Below are positions 1 through 6,231 of a stretch of 8,015 nt of DNA, in pieces. The stretch lies in contig JAEYPG010000070.1 of assembly GCA_023410975.1 (NCBI GenBank), positions 1 to 8,015 on the forward strand, read 5' to 3'. Each line of letters opens with the position of its first letter. Within the stretch, counting starts at the first letter, position 1. The stretch comes from Pseudomonadota bacterium (GTDB taxonomy: Bacteria; Pseudomonadota; Gammaproteobacteria; Burkholderiales; Burkholderiaceae_C). The position numbers and the translations under genes are program-made. The notes under the pieces are model-generated. The model made no database searches and was not told the origin of the DNA. It worked only from the letters and a program-made list of their open reading frames with translations.

Positions 1-1462
1 GCTCGGGATCGTTCCAGATCGTGCGGATCATCGAGGGCCACGGCCGCTTGATCACCAGCATGCCGCCCGAGCCGTTCGGCAGGTCCTTGCCGGTCTCGTC
101 GACGATCGCCGCCATGATGCCCGGCAGCGGCAGCGTGCACGACCCCGGCACCAGCGGCGTGGCCCCGGGCAGCGGCGTGATCACGTGGCCGCCGGTCTCG
201 GTCTGCCAGAAGGTGTCCACGATCGGGCAGCGGCCGCCGCCCACGTGCTGGTGGTACCACTCCCAGGCGGCCGGGTTGATGGGCTCACCCACCGAGCCCA
301 GGATGCGCAGCGAGCTCAGGTCATAGCTCTTCGGATGCACGGCCTCGTTGCTCTCGGCGGCCTTGATCAGCGAGCGGATGGCCGTGGGCGCCGTGTAGAA
401 GACGGTGACCTTGTGGTCCTGGACCATCTTCCAGAAGCGGCCTGCGTCCGGGTAGGTGGGCACGCCCTCGAACACGATCTCCGTGCCGCCCAGCGCCAGC
501 GGGCCGTAGGTGATGTAGGTGTGGCCCGTGACCCAGCCGATGTCGGCCGTGCACCAGAACACGTCGTCATCCTTGAGGTCGAAGGTCCACTTGGTGGTCA
601 GCGCCGCGTGCAGCAGGTAGCCGCCGGTGGAGTGCTGCACGCCCTTGGGCTTGCCGGTGGAGCCGGAGGTGTAGAGCAGGAACAGCGGGTGCTCGGCCTC
701 GACCCACTCGGGCTCGCACACCGCGTCCTGGCCGGCCAGGGCCTCGTCCATCCAGACGTCGCGGCCCTCGGTCATGGCCACGCCGGCGCCGCTGCGCTTG
801 ACCACCAGCACCTTTTGGACCGAGTCGCAGCCGCCCAGCGACAGGGCCTCGTCCACGATGGCCTTCAGGGGCAGCTGCTTGCCGCCACGCACCTGGTGGT
901 CGGCCGTGATGATCAGCTTGGCGCCCGTGTCCTCGATGCGGTCGCGCAGCGACTGCGCCGAGAAGCCGCCGAACACCACCGAGTGCGTCGCGCCGATGCG
1001 CGCGCAGGCCTGCATGGCGGCCACGCCGTCGATGGACATGGCGATGTAGATGACGACGCGGTCGCCCTTCTTCACGCCCTGCGCCTTGAGCGCGTTGGCC
1101 AGGCGGCAGGTGCGCTCCAGCAGCTCCTTGTAGGTCACCTTCGTGACCTCGCCGCCGTCGGCCTCGAAGATGATGGCGGTCTTGTCGCCCTTGCCGTTCT
1201 CGACGTTGCGGTCCAGGCAGTTGTAGGACGCGTTGAGCTTGCCGTCGGCAAACCACTTGAAGAACGGCGGGTTGGAGCTGTCGAGCACCTGCGTGAACGG
1301 CTGCTTCCAGCTCACCAGCTCCTTGGCCAGGCGGCCCCAGTAGCCCTCGTAGTCCGCTTCGGCTTCGGCCACCAGCGCCTGATAGGCCTCCATGCCGGCG
1401 ACGTAGGCGTTTTTCGCGGTCTCGGCATCGGGTTGGTACAGCTTGGTGTCAGCTTCGCTCAT
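1..1462 (-). CDS. acs: Acetyl-CoA synthetase (AMP-forming), partial: C-terminal end lies beyond the left edge
   Basis: Cytosolic enzyme that activates acetate with ATP to acetyl-AMP and then transfers the acetyl group to CoA, feeding acetate into the TCA cycle. About 487 residues are present of a family length near 650-660. The N-terminal acetyl-CoA synthetase region comes first. The AMP-binding P-loop YTSGSTGKPKG follows at residues 264-274, and the adenylate-binding/acetate-pocket motif WQTETGG starts at W419. The small C-terminal lid domain, including the PKTRSGKIMRR-type motif whose lysine is reversibly acetylated in this family, is outside the window. The reading frame is open throughout, with no frameshift. 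The start (MSEADTKLYQ) is set by a good AGGAGA ribosome site 5 bases upstream and by the usual distance to the first conserved block. It is transcribed divergently from the UPF0114 gene. Identity is very secure; the choice of acs over a paralogue such as prpE rests on the WQTETG motif and overall similarity. Confidence 0.97.
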   Translation of the reverse strand, partial: MSEADTKLYQPDAETAKNAYVAGMEAYQALVAEAEADYEGYWGRLAKELVSWKQPFTQVLDSSNPPFFKWFADGKLNASYNCLDRNVENGKGDKTAIIFEADGGEVTKVTYKELLERTCRLANALKAQGVKKGDRVVIYIAMSIDGVAAMQACARIGATHSVVFGGFSAQSLRDRIEDTGAKLIITADHQVRGGKQLPLKAIVDEALSLGGCDSVQKVLVVKRSGAGVAMTEGRDVWMDEALAGQDAVCEPEWVEAEHPLFLLYTSGSTGKPKGVQHSTGGYLLHAALTTKWTFDLKDDDVFWCTADIGWVTGHTYITYGPLALGGTEIVFEGVPTYPDAGRFWKMVQDHKVTVFYTAPTAIRSLIKAAESNEAVHPKSYDLSSLRILGSVGEPINPAAWEWYHQHVGGGRCPIVDTFWQTETGGHVITPLPGATPLVPGSCTLPLPGIMAAIVDETGKDLPNGSGGMLVIKRPWPSMIRTIWNDPE

Positions 1463-1467
1463 GGATG

Positions 1468-1473
1468 TCTCCT
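1468..1473 (-). promoter_or_regulatory. Ribosome binding site of acs
   Basis: On the minus strand this reads AGGAGA, five bases before the ATG at 1462. It fixes the acs start and is one of the few strong Shine-Dalgarno matches in this window. Confidence 0.8.
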
Positions 1474-1482
1474 GCGTTCCTG

Positions 1483-1516
1483 CATTGGCAATGTTCGATG
1501 CCCGTGACAAAGGTCA
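1483..1516. promoter_or_regulatory. Two short dyads in the acs leader (possible operator region)
   Basis: Two small inverted repeats lie between acs and the hairpin further upstream: CATTG-G-CAATG at 1483-1493 and TGAC-AAAG-GTCA at 1505-1516. Their place just ahead of the acs start is where a regulator or the promoter itself would be expected. They are short enough to occur by chance, and I cannot match either to a named regulator. I found no convincing -35/-10 pair for acs on the minus strand. Confidence 0.2.
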
Positions 1517-1570
1517 TTGGTCGGGCGCACGAATCCACTGTGTCCAAAGCGGCTGACGAAGGGCTTACTT

Positions 1571-1589
1571 CTTGCTGCGGCGCAGCAAG
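1571..1589. repeat. Perfect 8-base inverted repeat between acs and the UPF0114 gene
   Basis: CTTGCTGC, a three-base GGC loop, then GCAGCAAG. It can form an 8-bp hairpin, extendable on the plus-strand RNA by two wobble pairs. There is no T-run on either side, so it is not an intrinsic terminator. It ends 9 bases before a TAGAAT -10-like box, so it covers the expected -35 position of the plus-strand promoter. That placement fits an operator. A structured 5' leader of an acs transcript that starts far upstream is also possible. Confidence 0.45.
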
Positions 1590-1598
1590 GGAGAACCC

Positions 1599-1604
1599 TA
1601 GAAT
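1599..1604 (+). promoter_or_regulatory. Probable -10 element for the UPF0114 gene
   Basis: TAGAAT matches five of six bases of the sigma-70 -10 consensus and lies 27 bases before the ATG at 1632, giving a leader of about 20 bases. No good -35 is seen at 16-18 bases upstream, where the inverted repeat at 1571-1589 lies. If this is a real promoter it may depend on an activator or be blocked by a repressor. Confidence 0.4.
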
Positions 1605-1631
1605 GCTGCGTTGCACAAGTGAATTTTCCCC

Positions 1632-2228
1632 ATGCCCTCGATCCAAGACCCGACCCAGGCGCGCATGCGTCCCCTGCCCAACATGATCTTTGCCAGCCGC
1701 TGGCTGCAGCTGCCGCTGTACCTGGGGCTGATCCTTGCGCAAGGCGTGTACGTGTTCCATTTCTGGGTGGAGCTCATGCACTTGGTGCAGGCCGCGCTGG
1801 GCGACCAGCATGCCCTGGAGATACTGATCAGCAGCATCGGCTACGAGCCCGCCATGGACGGTCCGCCCAAGCTCAACGAGACCGTGATCATGCTGGTGGT
1901 GCTGGGCCTCATCGACGTGGTGATGATCTCCAACCTGCTGATCATGGTCATCGTCGGCGGCTACGAAACCTTCGTCTCGCGCATGAACCTCGAAGGCCAT
2001 CCGGACCAGCCCGAATGGCTCAGCCACGTCAACGCCTCGGTGCTCAAGGTGAAGCTGGCCACGGCCATCATCGGCATCAGCTCCATCCACCTGCTCAAGA
2101 CCTTCATCAACGCTGAGAACTACAGCGAGAAGGTGCTGATGTGGCAGACCATCATCCATGCGGTCTTCCTTCTGTCGGCCATGGCCATCGCCATGACGGA
2201 CCGGCTGCTGTCCAACGGCAAGCACTGA
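1632..2228 (+). CDS. UPF0114/TIGR00645 family inner-membrane protein (YqhA-like)
   Basis: A 198-residue integral membrane protein of the conserved family that includes E. coli YqhA; its molecular function is not established. Hydrophobic segments lie at about residues 25-46, 84-110, 142-159 and 171-189, giving four likely transmembrane helices. The family core is clear: FASRWLQLPLYLGL near the N-terminus, then LIDVVMISNLLIMVIVGGYE at 93-112, PDQPEWLSHVNA at 124-135, and KLATAIIGISSIHLLK at 141-156. The stretch between helices 1 and 2 (about 55-82) is the most variable part. The chosen start has no clear Shine-Dalgarno. M12 at 1665 has none either, and family members I recall carry a short tail before the RPLP motif, so the first ATG is preferred. 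It lies between acs (divergent) and the fumarase gene (same strand, 146 bases downstream), which hints at but does not prove a role in carbon or ion handling. Confidence 0.92.
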   Translation: MPSIQDPTQARMRPLPNMIFASRWLQLPLYLGLILAQGVYVFHFWVELMHLVQAALGDQHALEILISSIGYEPAMDGPPKLNETVIMLVVLGLIDVVMISNLLIMVIVGGYETFVSRMNLEGHPDQPEWLSHVNASVLKVKLATAIIGISSIHLLKTFINAENYSEKVLMWQTIIHAVFLLSAMAIAMTDRLLSNGKH

Positions 2229-2255
2229 GCCCTGCGCCGGCCCACGCCTGCGGCC

Positions 2256-2271
2256 TGTCCGCCAACGGACA
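2256..2271 (+). other. Small hairpin downstream of the UPF0114 gene
   Basis: TGTCCG and CGGACA enclose a CCAA loop, a perfect 6-bp stem starting 27 bases after the UPF0114 stop. No T-run follows, so it does not qualify as an intrinsic terminator. Transcription from the UPF0114 gene may continue into the fumarase gene. The rest of 2229-2374 holds no gene that I can see. Confidence 0.3.
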
Positions 2272-2334
2272 CAACCCGAGGGCTGCCGTGGAGCCTGCAA
2301 CGACCCGCCGTCAGGCTGCCCTCAGGTGCGCCGC

Positions 2335-2340
2335 TAAACT
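2335..2340 (+). promoter_or_regulatory. Possible -10 element for the fumarase gene
   Basis: TAAACT matches four of six -10 consensus bases and sits 34 bases before the fumarase ATG, in one of the few AT-richer spots of an otherwise GC-rich gap. No recognisable -35 accompanies it. It is weak evidence that fumarase has its own promoter in addition to any read-through from the upstream gene. Confidence 0.25.
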
Positions 2341-2374
2341 TGACGGGTTTGCCTCAACCCTCCCCCGGTGTTCC

Positions 2375-3901
2375 ATGACCACGATCATCAAGCAGAGTGA
2401 CCTGATCGACAGCGTCGCCGCCGCGCTGCAGTACATCAGCTACTACCACCCCGCTGACTACATCGCCCACCTCGCCCGCGCCTACGAACGCGAGGAAAGC
2501 CCCGCGGCCAAGGACGCCATCGCGCAGATCCTGACCAACTCCAAGATGTCGGCCGAGGGACGGCGCCCGATCTGCCAGGACACCGGCATCGTCAACGTGT
2601 TCCTCAAGATCGGCATGGACGTGAAGCTCGAAGGCTTCACCGGCTCGATCGAGGACGCCGTCAACGAAGGCGTGCGCCGCGGCTACCTGAACCCGGACAA
2701 CGTGCTGCGCGCCTCGGTGCTGGACGACCCGATCTTTGCCCGCAAGAACACCAAGGACAACACGCCCGCCGTGGTCCACATGACGGTGGTGCCGGGCAAC
2801 ACGGTCGACGTCACCGTCGCCGCCAAGGGCGGCGGCAGCGAGAACAAGACCAAGTTCGTGATGATGAACCCCAGCGACAACTTGGTGGACTGGGTGCTCA
2901 AGACCGTGCCGCTGATGGGCGCGGGCTGGTGCCCTCCGGGCATGCTGGGCATCGGCGTGGGCGGCACGGCCGAGAAGGCCATGCTGCTGGCCAAGGAAGC
3001 GCTGATGGAAGACATCGACATGTACGAGCTGCAGCAGCGCGGCCCGCAGAACAAGCTCGAAGAGCTGCGCCTGGAGCTGTACGAGAAGGTCAACGCGCTG
3101 GGCATCGGCGCGCAGGGCCTGGGCGGCCTGACCACGGTGCTGGACATCAAGATCAAGACCTACCCGACGCACGCCGCCTCCAAGCCCGTGGCGATGATCC
3201 CCAACTGCGCCGCCACGCGCCACGCGCACTTCGTGCTCGACGGCTCGGGCCCGGCCTACCTGGAGCCGCCGAGCCTGGACCTGTGGCCCGACGTCGCCTG
3301 GGCGCCCGACTACAACAAGAGCAAGCAGGTCAACCTCGACACGCTGACCAAGGAAGAAGTGGCGAGCTGGAAGCCCGGCGACACGCTGCTGCTCAACGGC
3401 AAGATGCTCACCGGCCGCGACGCCGCGCACAAGCGCATCCAGGACATGCTGGCCAAGGGCGAGCCGCTGCCGGTGGACTTCACCAACCGCGTCATCTACT
3501 ACGTCGGCCCGGTCGATCCGGTGCGTGACGAGGTGGTGGGCCCGGCCGGCCCGACGACCGCCACGCGCATGGACAAGTTCACGGAGATGATGCTGGCCAA
3601 CACGGGCCTGATCTCCATGGTGGGCAAGGCCGAGCGCGGCCCCGCCGCCATCGAGGCCATCCGCAAGCACCAGAGCGCCTACCTCATGGCCGTGGGCGGC
3701 GCCGCCTACCTGGTCTCCAAGGCCATCAAGTCGGCCAAGGTCGTGGGCTTCGCCGACCTGGGCATGGAAGCCATCTACGAGTTCGAGGTCAAGGACATGC
3801 CCGTGACCGTGGCCGTGGACGCCACCGGCACCAGCGTGCACCAGACCGGCCCCGCCGAGTGGCAGGCCAAGATCGGCAAGATCCCCGTCGCGGTGGCCTG
3901 A
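2375..3901 (+). CDS. fumA: Fumarate hydratase, class I, oxygen-sensitive [4Fe-4S] type
   Basis: Cytosolic TCA-cycle enzyme catalysing reversible hydration of fumarate to L-malate. The 508-residue product has the standard single-chain class I layout, with an N-terminal alpha domain followed by a C-terminal beta domain. Three cysteines expected to ligate the cluster are present in their motifs: C67 in RRPICQDTGI, C186 in GAGWCPPGM and C278 in PNCAATRH. The C-terminal half carries TGRDAAHKR at 346-354 and GPTTATRMD at 392-400, typical of the fumarase beta domain. Length matches the family, and no key residue is missing. The ATG at 2375 gives the usual N-terminus (MTTIIKQSDLIDSV). A longer in-frame opening further upstream overlaps the UPF0114 gene and looks non-coding. 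No strong ribosome site precedes this ATG. A terminator lies 24 bases after the stop. The symbol fumA is a class label; numbering of class I paralogues (fumA/fumB) varies between genomes. Confidence 0.97.
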   Translation: MTTIIKQSDLIDSVAAALQYISYYHPADYIAHLARAYEREESPAAKDAIAQILTNSKMSAEGRRPICQDTGIVNVFLKIGMDVKLEGFTGSIEDAVNEGVRRGYLNPDNVLRASVLDDPIFARKNTKDNTPAVVHMTVVPGNTVDVTVAAKGGGSENKTKFVMMNPSDNLVDWVLKTVPLMGAGWCPPGMLGIGVGGTAEKAMLLAKEALMEDIDMYELQQRGPQNKLEELRLELYEKVNALGIGAQGLGGLTTVLDIKIKTYPTHAASKPVAMIPNCAATRHAHFVLDGSGPAYLEPPSLDLWPDVAWAPDYNKSKQVNLDTLTKEEVASWKPGDTLLLNGKMLTGRDAAHKRIQDMLAKGEPLPVDFTNRVIYYVGPVDPVRDEVVGPAGPTTATRMDKFTEMMLANTGLISMVGKAERGPAAIEAIRKHQSAYLMAVGGAAYLVSKAIKSAKVVGFADLGMEAIYEFEVKDMPVTVAVDATGTSVHQTGPAEWQAKIGKIPVAVA

Positions 3902-3924
3902 GCCTTCCCCTCGCACTGAAGCGG

Positions 3925-3951
3925 AAACGGCGCCCTCGGGCGCCGTTTTTT
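3925..3951 (+). terminator. Intrinsic terminator of the fumarase gene
   Basis: A perfect 10-bp stem AAACGGCGCC / GGCGCCGTTT with a CTCG loop (3935-3938) is followed by a run of six T in total (3946-3951, the first three inside the stem). It starts 24 bases after the fumarase stop. On the minus strand the same stem is followed by only TTT, so it would be a weaker stop for the convergent outer-membrane gene that ends at 3992. Confidence 0.9.
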
Positions 3952-3991
3952 CATCCCGAGCGCCCGCCAGCAGCGCGCCCGCCGCTTCGGC

Positions 3992-4633
3992 TCAGAAGCG
4001 GTAGTTCACCGCCAGGCTCAGCTGCGGGATGCCCTTGATGCTGTCGGCGTCGTCTCGGATCTCGGCCAGCTCGCGGTCGATGTCGGCCTGCGACACCTGG
4101 CTCGACAGCAGCGCACCGCGCACCGAGCCGCTGACCTTGGGCTTGCCGATGGCCACGCCCAGGTCGAAGGCCAGGCTCCAGCCCTTCTCCGCCTTCGGCC
4201 CCCGCCCGTAGCCGATGCCCAGGTAGGGCATGGTGCGCGGGAACTTCACCGCCACGTCGAAGCCCTCGTTGGGGCCGGCCGTGTAGGTGGTGTTGCCGAT
4301 GGTGATGGTGGCGCCGTTGCCGCTGCCGCGCAGGTCGGCCCGGGCATTGGTGAAGGTCAGGCCGCCGACGGCGCGCCAGTTGCCGGCGAAGTACCAGTCG
4401 GCGAACAGGCCCAGGCGGTCGGCCTTGATCTTGGCGTCGTAGTTCAGGTTGTCTTCGGTACGGCTGCGGCTGTGGTGGCCCAGGGTCGAGACGTCAGCGC
4501 GCAGCACCAGGCTCTCGGACACCGGCTGCGCATAGCCGAACTGCAAGCCCGGCAGGCCGATACCGGTATAGAAATCGCCGGCAAAGGCGGAGGAAGCCGC
4601 GGCCAGCGCGGCCGCGATCAGCAGTTTCTTCAT
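3992..4633 (-). CDS. Putative outer-membrane beta-barrel protein of unknown function
   Basis: A 213-residue exported protein. Residues 1-18 form a classic Sec signal peptide: KK, an Ala/Leu-rich core, then AFA with cleavage expected before GDFYTG. The mature part alternates polar and hydrophobic residues in many short strands rich in Gly and aromatics. It ends in LSLAVNYRF, whose terminal phenylalanine is the beta-signal recognised by the BAM complex, so insertion as a small barrel of roughly eight strands is likely. A charged, helix-like stretch rich in Asp and Glu at about 181-202 (SQADIDRELAEIRDDADSIK) comes just before the last strand. I cannot assign a ligand or transport role. The N-terminal barrel resembles small proteins annotated only as outer-membrane beta-barrel or hypothetical in Comamonadaceae. 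The gene is monocistronic by context: the terminator of mscS lies upstream and a convergent terminator downstream. No obvious Shine-Dalgarno precedes the ATG, but the signal peptide fixes the start. Confidence 0.85.
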   Translation of the reverse strand: MKKLLIAAALAAASSAFAGDFYTGIGLPGLQFGYAQPVSESLVLRADVSTLGHHSRSRTEDNLNYDAKIKADRLGLFADWYFAGNWRAVGGLTFTNARADLRGSGNGATITIGNTTYTAGPNEGFDVAVKFPRTMPYLGIGYGRGPKAEKGWSLAFDLGVAIGKPKVSGSVRGALLSSQVSQADIDRELAEIRDDADSIKGIPQLSLAVNYRF

Positions 4634-4730
4634 GGTTGTGGAGTGCAGGTGGCAAGGCTGCGCCGCGGCGGCCCTGGCGGGCGACGGCGCGACCGCATTC
4701 TGGAGGCGGGCGCCCGACCGCCATGGGCTG

Positions 4731-4750
4731 AAAAGCGGGGCAAAGCCCGC
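4731..4750 (-). terminator. Intrinsic terminator of the mscS-family gene
   Basis: On the minus strand GCGGGC, a TTT loop and GCCCCGC form a 6-bp GC stem with one bulged C, followed by TTTT. It begins 12 bases past the channel stop codon at 4763. It separates the channel gene from the outer-membrane gene, which therefore needs its own promoter in 4634-4730. I could not identify that promoter. Confidence 0.7.
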
Positions 4751-4762
4751 CTGGCCGGCGCT

Positions 4763-6157
4763 TCAGGACGGCGCGCCGGACGACTGCGGCCCGACAGCCG
4801 CAACCGCCGGCAGGCCCTGCGGCACCGGGGACTGGGCCGGTGCCGGCGCGCTCGGGTGCAGTAGCTGCGCCGCGGCTTCCACCCCCGGCGCCGCCTGCAC
4901 CTGCACCACGCGCTGCGGGAAGGGAATGTCGATGTGCAGCTTCTGCAGCTCGCGCAGCAGCGCGCGGTTGACGTCGCTGCGCGCGCCGCCCAGACCGTTT
5001 TCCGGGTCACCGATCCAGTACGACACGGTCAGCTCCAACCCATCGGCGGCGAAGCTCGACAGCAGCACCGCCGGCCCCGGCTCGGACAGCACCCGCGGCA
5101 CCGCGCGCACCACCTCCACCAGGCGCGGCATCAGCGTGTCCAGGTCGGTGCCGTAGGGCACCTGCACCGTGCTCTGCAGCACCACGCGCGGGTCGGACAG
5201 CGTGAGGTTCTCCACCCGCTGCGTGATCAGCAGCTCGTTGGGCACGATGGACTCGCGCCCGTTCAGCGCGCGCACCACGGTGAAGCGGGTGTTGATGTCG
5301 GTGATGCGGCCTTCGAAGTTGTCCACCTTCACCACGTCGCCGATGCGCAAGCTGCGCTCGGCCAGGATCACGAAGCCCGAGACGTAGTTGGAAGCGAGCT
5401 TCTGCAGGCCGAAGCCGATGCCCACGCCCAAGGCACCGCCGAACACCGACAGCGCCCCCAGCGGGATGCCCGCGGCCGACAGCGCCAGCAGCAGCCCCAC
5501 CAGCAGCAGCAGCGCGCGCGTGGCATTGGCGGCGATCTTGCGCAGCGAGACGTTGCCGCCGAAACCGGGCTCGGCAGCGCCCGAGAGCAACCGGGTCTCG
5601 ATGGCTGCGGACAGCCACAGCACCAGCACCAACACCAGCACCGCCGAAAGGCTGCCCTCCACCAGGCTGCGCAGAGAGACGTCGCCGCCGCCAACCTTCC
5701 AATGGATTTCATCCATCTCGCGCAGCAGCAGCGGCAGCGCACCGGTGAGCCACAGCACCAGCCCGATCCACACCAGCCACGACAGCGTGCGCTCCACCAC
5801 CCGCACCAGCTGCGAGTGCGGAAACGCCACCTGCAGCACCCGCACGCCCAGCCGGATGATCAGCAGCGATGCCAGCACCGGCACCGCCAGCTGCAGCAGC
5901 GCCGGGCGCGGCAGCACGCCGCCCGCCTGCAGCCCCCAGCGCGCGGCGAACACGCCCGCCAGCGCCAGCGCCGGGAACAGCACGCCGTCCACGACGTGGT
6001 CGCCCAGCCATACGCTTTGCGCGCCCGAGCGGCGCCGGCCCAGCAGCCACGTCACGGTCCAGGCCAGGCCCAGGCACGCCGCCAGCGTGCCCAGCTCGAT
6101 GAGCAGGCCACGCTGCGTCAGCGACGCCAGCAGCGCCTGCAGGTTGGTCGGAGTCAT
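4763..6157 (-). CDS. MscS-family mechanosensitive ion channel
   Basis: Inner-membrane channel expected to open under membrane tension and release solutes during hypo-osmotic shock. The 464-residue product is larger than E. coli MscS (286), with extra N-terminal helices. Hydrophobic segments lie at about 18-40, 56-76, 86-107, 122-146, 166-187 and 212-230, before the pore-lining helix. The hallmark pore segment GALGVGIGFGLQKLASNY at 241-258 leads into RIGDVVKVDNFEGRITDI (271-288) of the cytoplasmic beta domain, and the alpha/beta domain continues to about 422. The final 40 or so residues are a Pro/Ala-rich tail, probably disordered. The start is supported by a GAGGGGA ribosome site 3 bases upstream, with the purine core at a normal distance. 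It lies 74 bases downstream of the deacetylase gene on the same strand, so co-transcription is likely, and its own terminator follows. The family is secure. The exact subtype is not, and transport of a specific solute cannot be excluded. Confidence 0.93.
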   Translation of the reverse strand: MTPTNLQALLASLTQRGLLIELGTLAACLGLAWTVTWLLGRRRSGAQSVWLGDHVVDGVLFPALALAGVFAARWGLQAGGVLPRPALLQLAVPVLASLLIIRLGVRVLQVAFPHSQLVRVVERTLSWLVWIGLVLWLTGALPLLLREMDEIHWKVGGGDVSLRSLVEGSLSAVLVLVLVLWLSAAIETRLLSGAAEPGFGGNVSLRKIAANATRALLLLVGLLLALSAAGIPLGALSVFGGALGVGIGFGLQKLASNYVSGFVILAERSLRIGDVVKVDNFEGRITDINTRFTVVRALNGRESIVPNELLITQRVENLTLSDPRVVLQSTVQVPYGTDLDTLMPRLVEVVRAVPRVLSEPGPAVLLSSFAADGLELTVSYWIGDPENGLGGARSDVNRALLRELQKLHIDIPFPQRVVQVQAAPGVEAAAQLLHPSAPAPAQSPVPQGLPAVAAVGPQSSGAPS

Positions 6158-6160
6158 GCT

Positions 6161-6167
6161 TCCCCTC
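6161..6167 (-). promoter_or_regulatory. Ribosome binding site of the mscS-family gene
   Basis: Minus-strand GAGGGGA ends 3 bases before the ATG at 6157; its GAGG core is at a usable distance. It starts 11 bases downstream of the second intercistronic hairpin, so structure there could influence initiation. Confidence 0.65.
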
Positions 6168-6178
6168 GTTCTTCATCC

Positions 6179-6199
6179 AGGCGTCGCCAGCGGACGCCT
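6179..6199 (-). other. Intercistronic hairpin 2, ahead of mscS
   Basis: AGGCGTC and GACGCCT form a perfect 7-bp stem around a 7-base loop. It lies between the first hairpin and the mscS ribosome site. There is no T-run after it, so it is not an intrinsic terminator. It is best read as structure in the deacetylase-mscS transcript. Confidence 0.5.
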
Positions 6200-6200
6200 C

Positions 6201-6227
6201 GGCCGCGGCACCAGCGGCGCCACGGCC
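6201..6227 (-). other. Intercistronic hairpin 1, just after the deacetylase stop
   Basis: On the minus-strand RNA, GGCCGUGGCGCC, a GCU loop and GGUGCCGCGGCC pair over 12 positions. Ten are Watson-Crick and two are G-U wobbles; on the plus-strand RNA the same two positions would be C-A mismatches. The hairpin is thus better formed in the sense transcript. It begins 4 bases after the stop codon and has no T-run. It could stabilise the upstream mRNA end or mark a processing or Rho-sensitive site. Confidence 0.5.
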
Positions 6228-6231
6228 CGTT

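Noticed and set aside
185..1507. 440-codon plus-strand open frame opposite acs
   Set aside because: It reads the same triplets as acs in antisense. Its His/Arg/Gly/Ala/Leu/Val-heavy composition is a shadow of GC-rich codon bias, and the acs product is unmistakable.
1505..1510. TTGTCA on the minus strand as a -35 for acs
   Set aside because: The hexamer matches well, but the position 17 bases downstream reads CAATGC, a poor -10, so no promoter is called.
2340..2345. TTGACG as a -35 box for the fumarase gene
   Set aside because: At 16-18 bases downstream there is only CCCCGG-type sequence, so no -10 partner exists; it is also very close to the ATG.
2354..3916. 520-codon minus-strand open frame opposite the fumarase gene
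   Set aside because: Low-complexity antisense shadow (His/Val/Leu/Gly/Ala/Arg) with no domain, covering a complete and well-conserved fumarase.
3925..3951. The fumarase terminator acting fully in both directions
   Set aside because: On the minus strand the stem is followed by only three T and then GC-rich sequence, so efficient termination of the outer-membrane gene there is doubtful.
4707..4716. Palindrome CGGGCGCCCG upstream of the outer-membrane gene
   Set aside because: A ten-base GC-only palindrome is expected by chance at this base composition, and no promoter elements are arranged around it.
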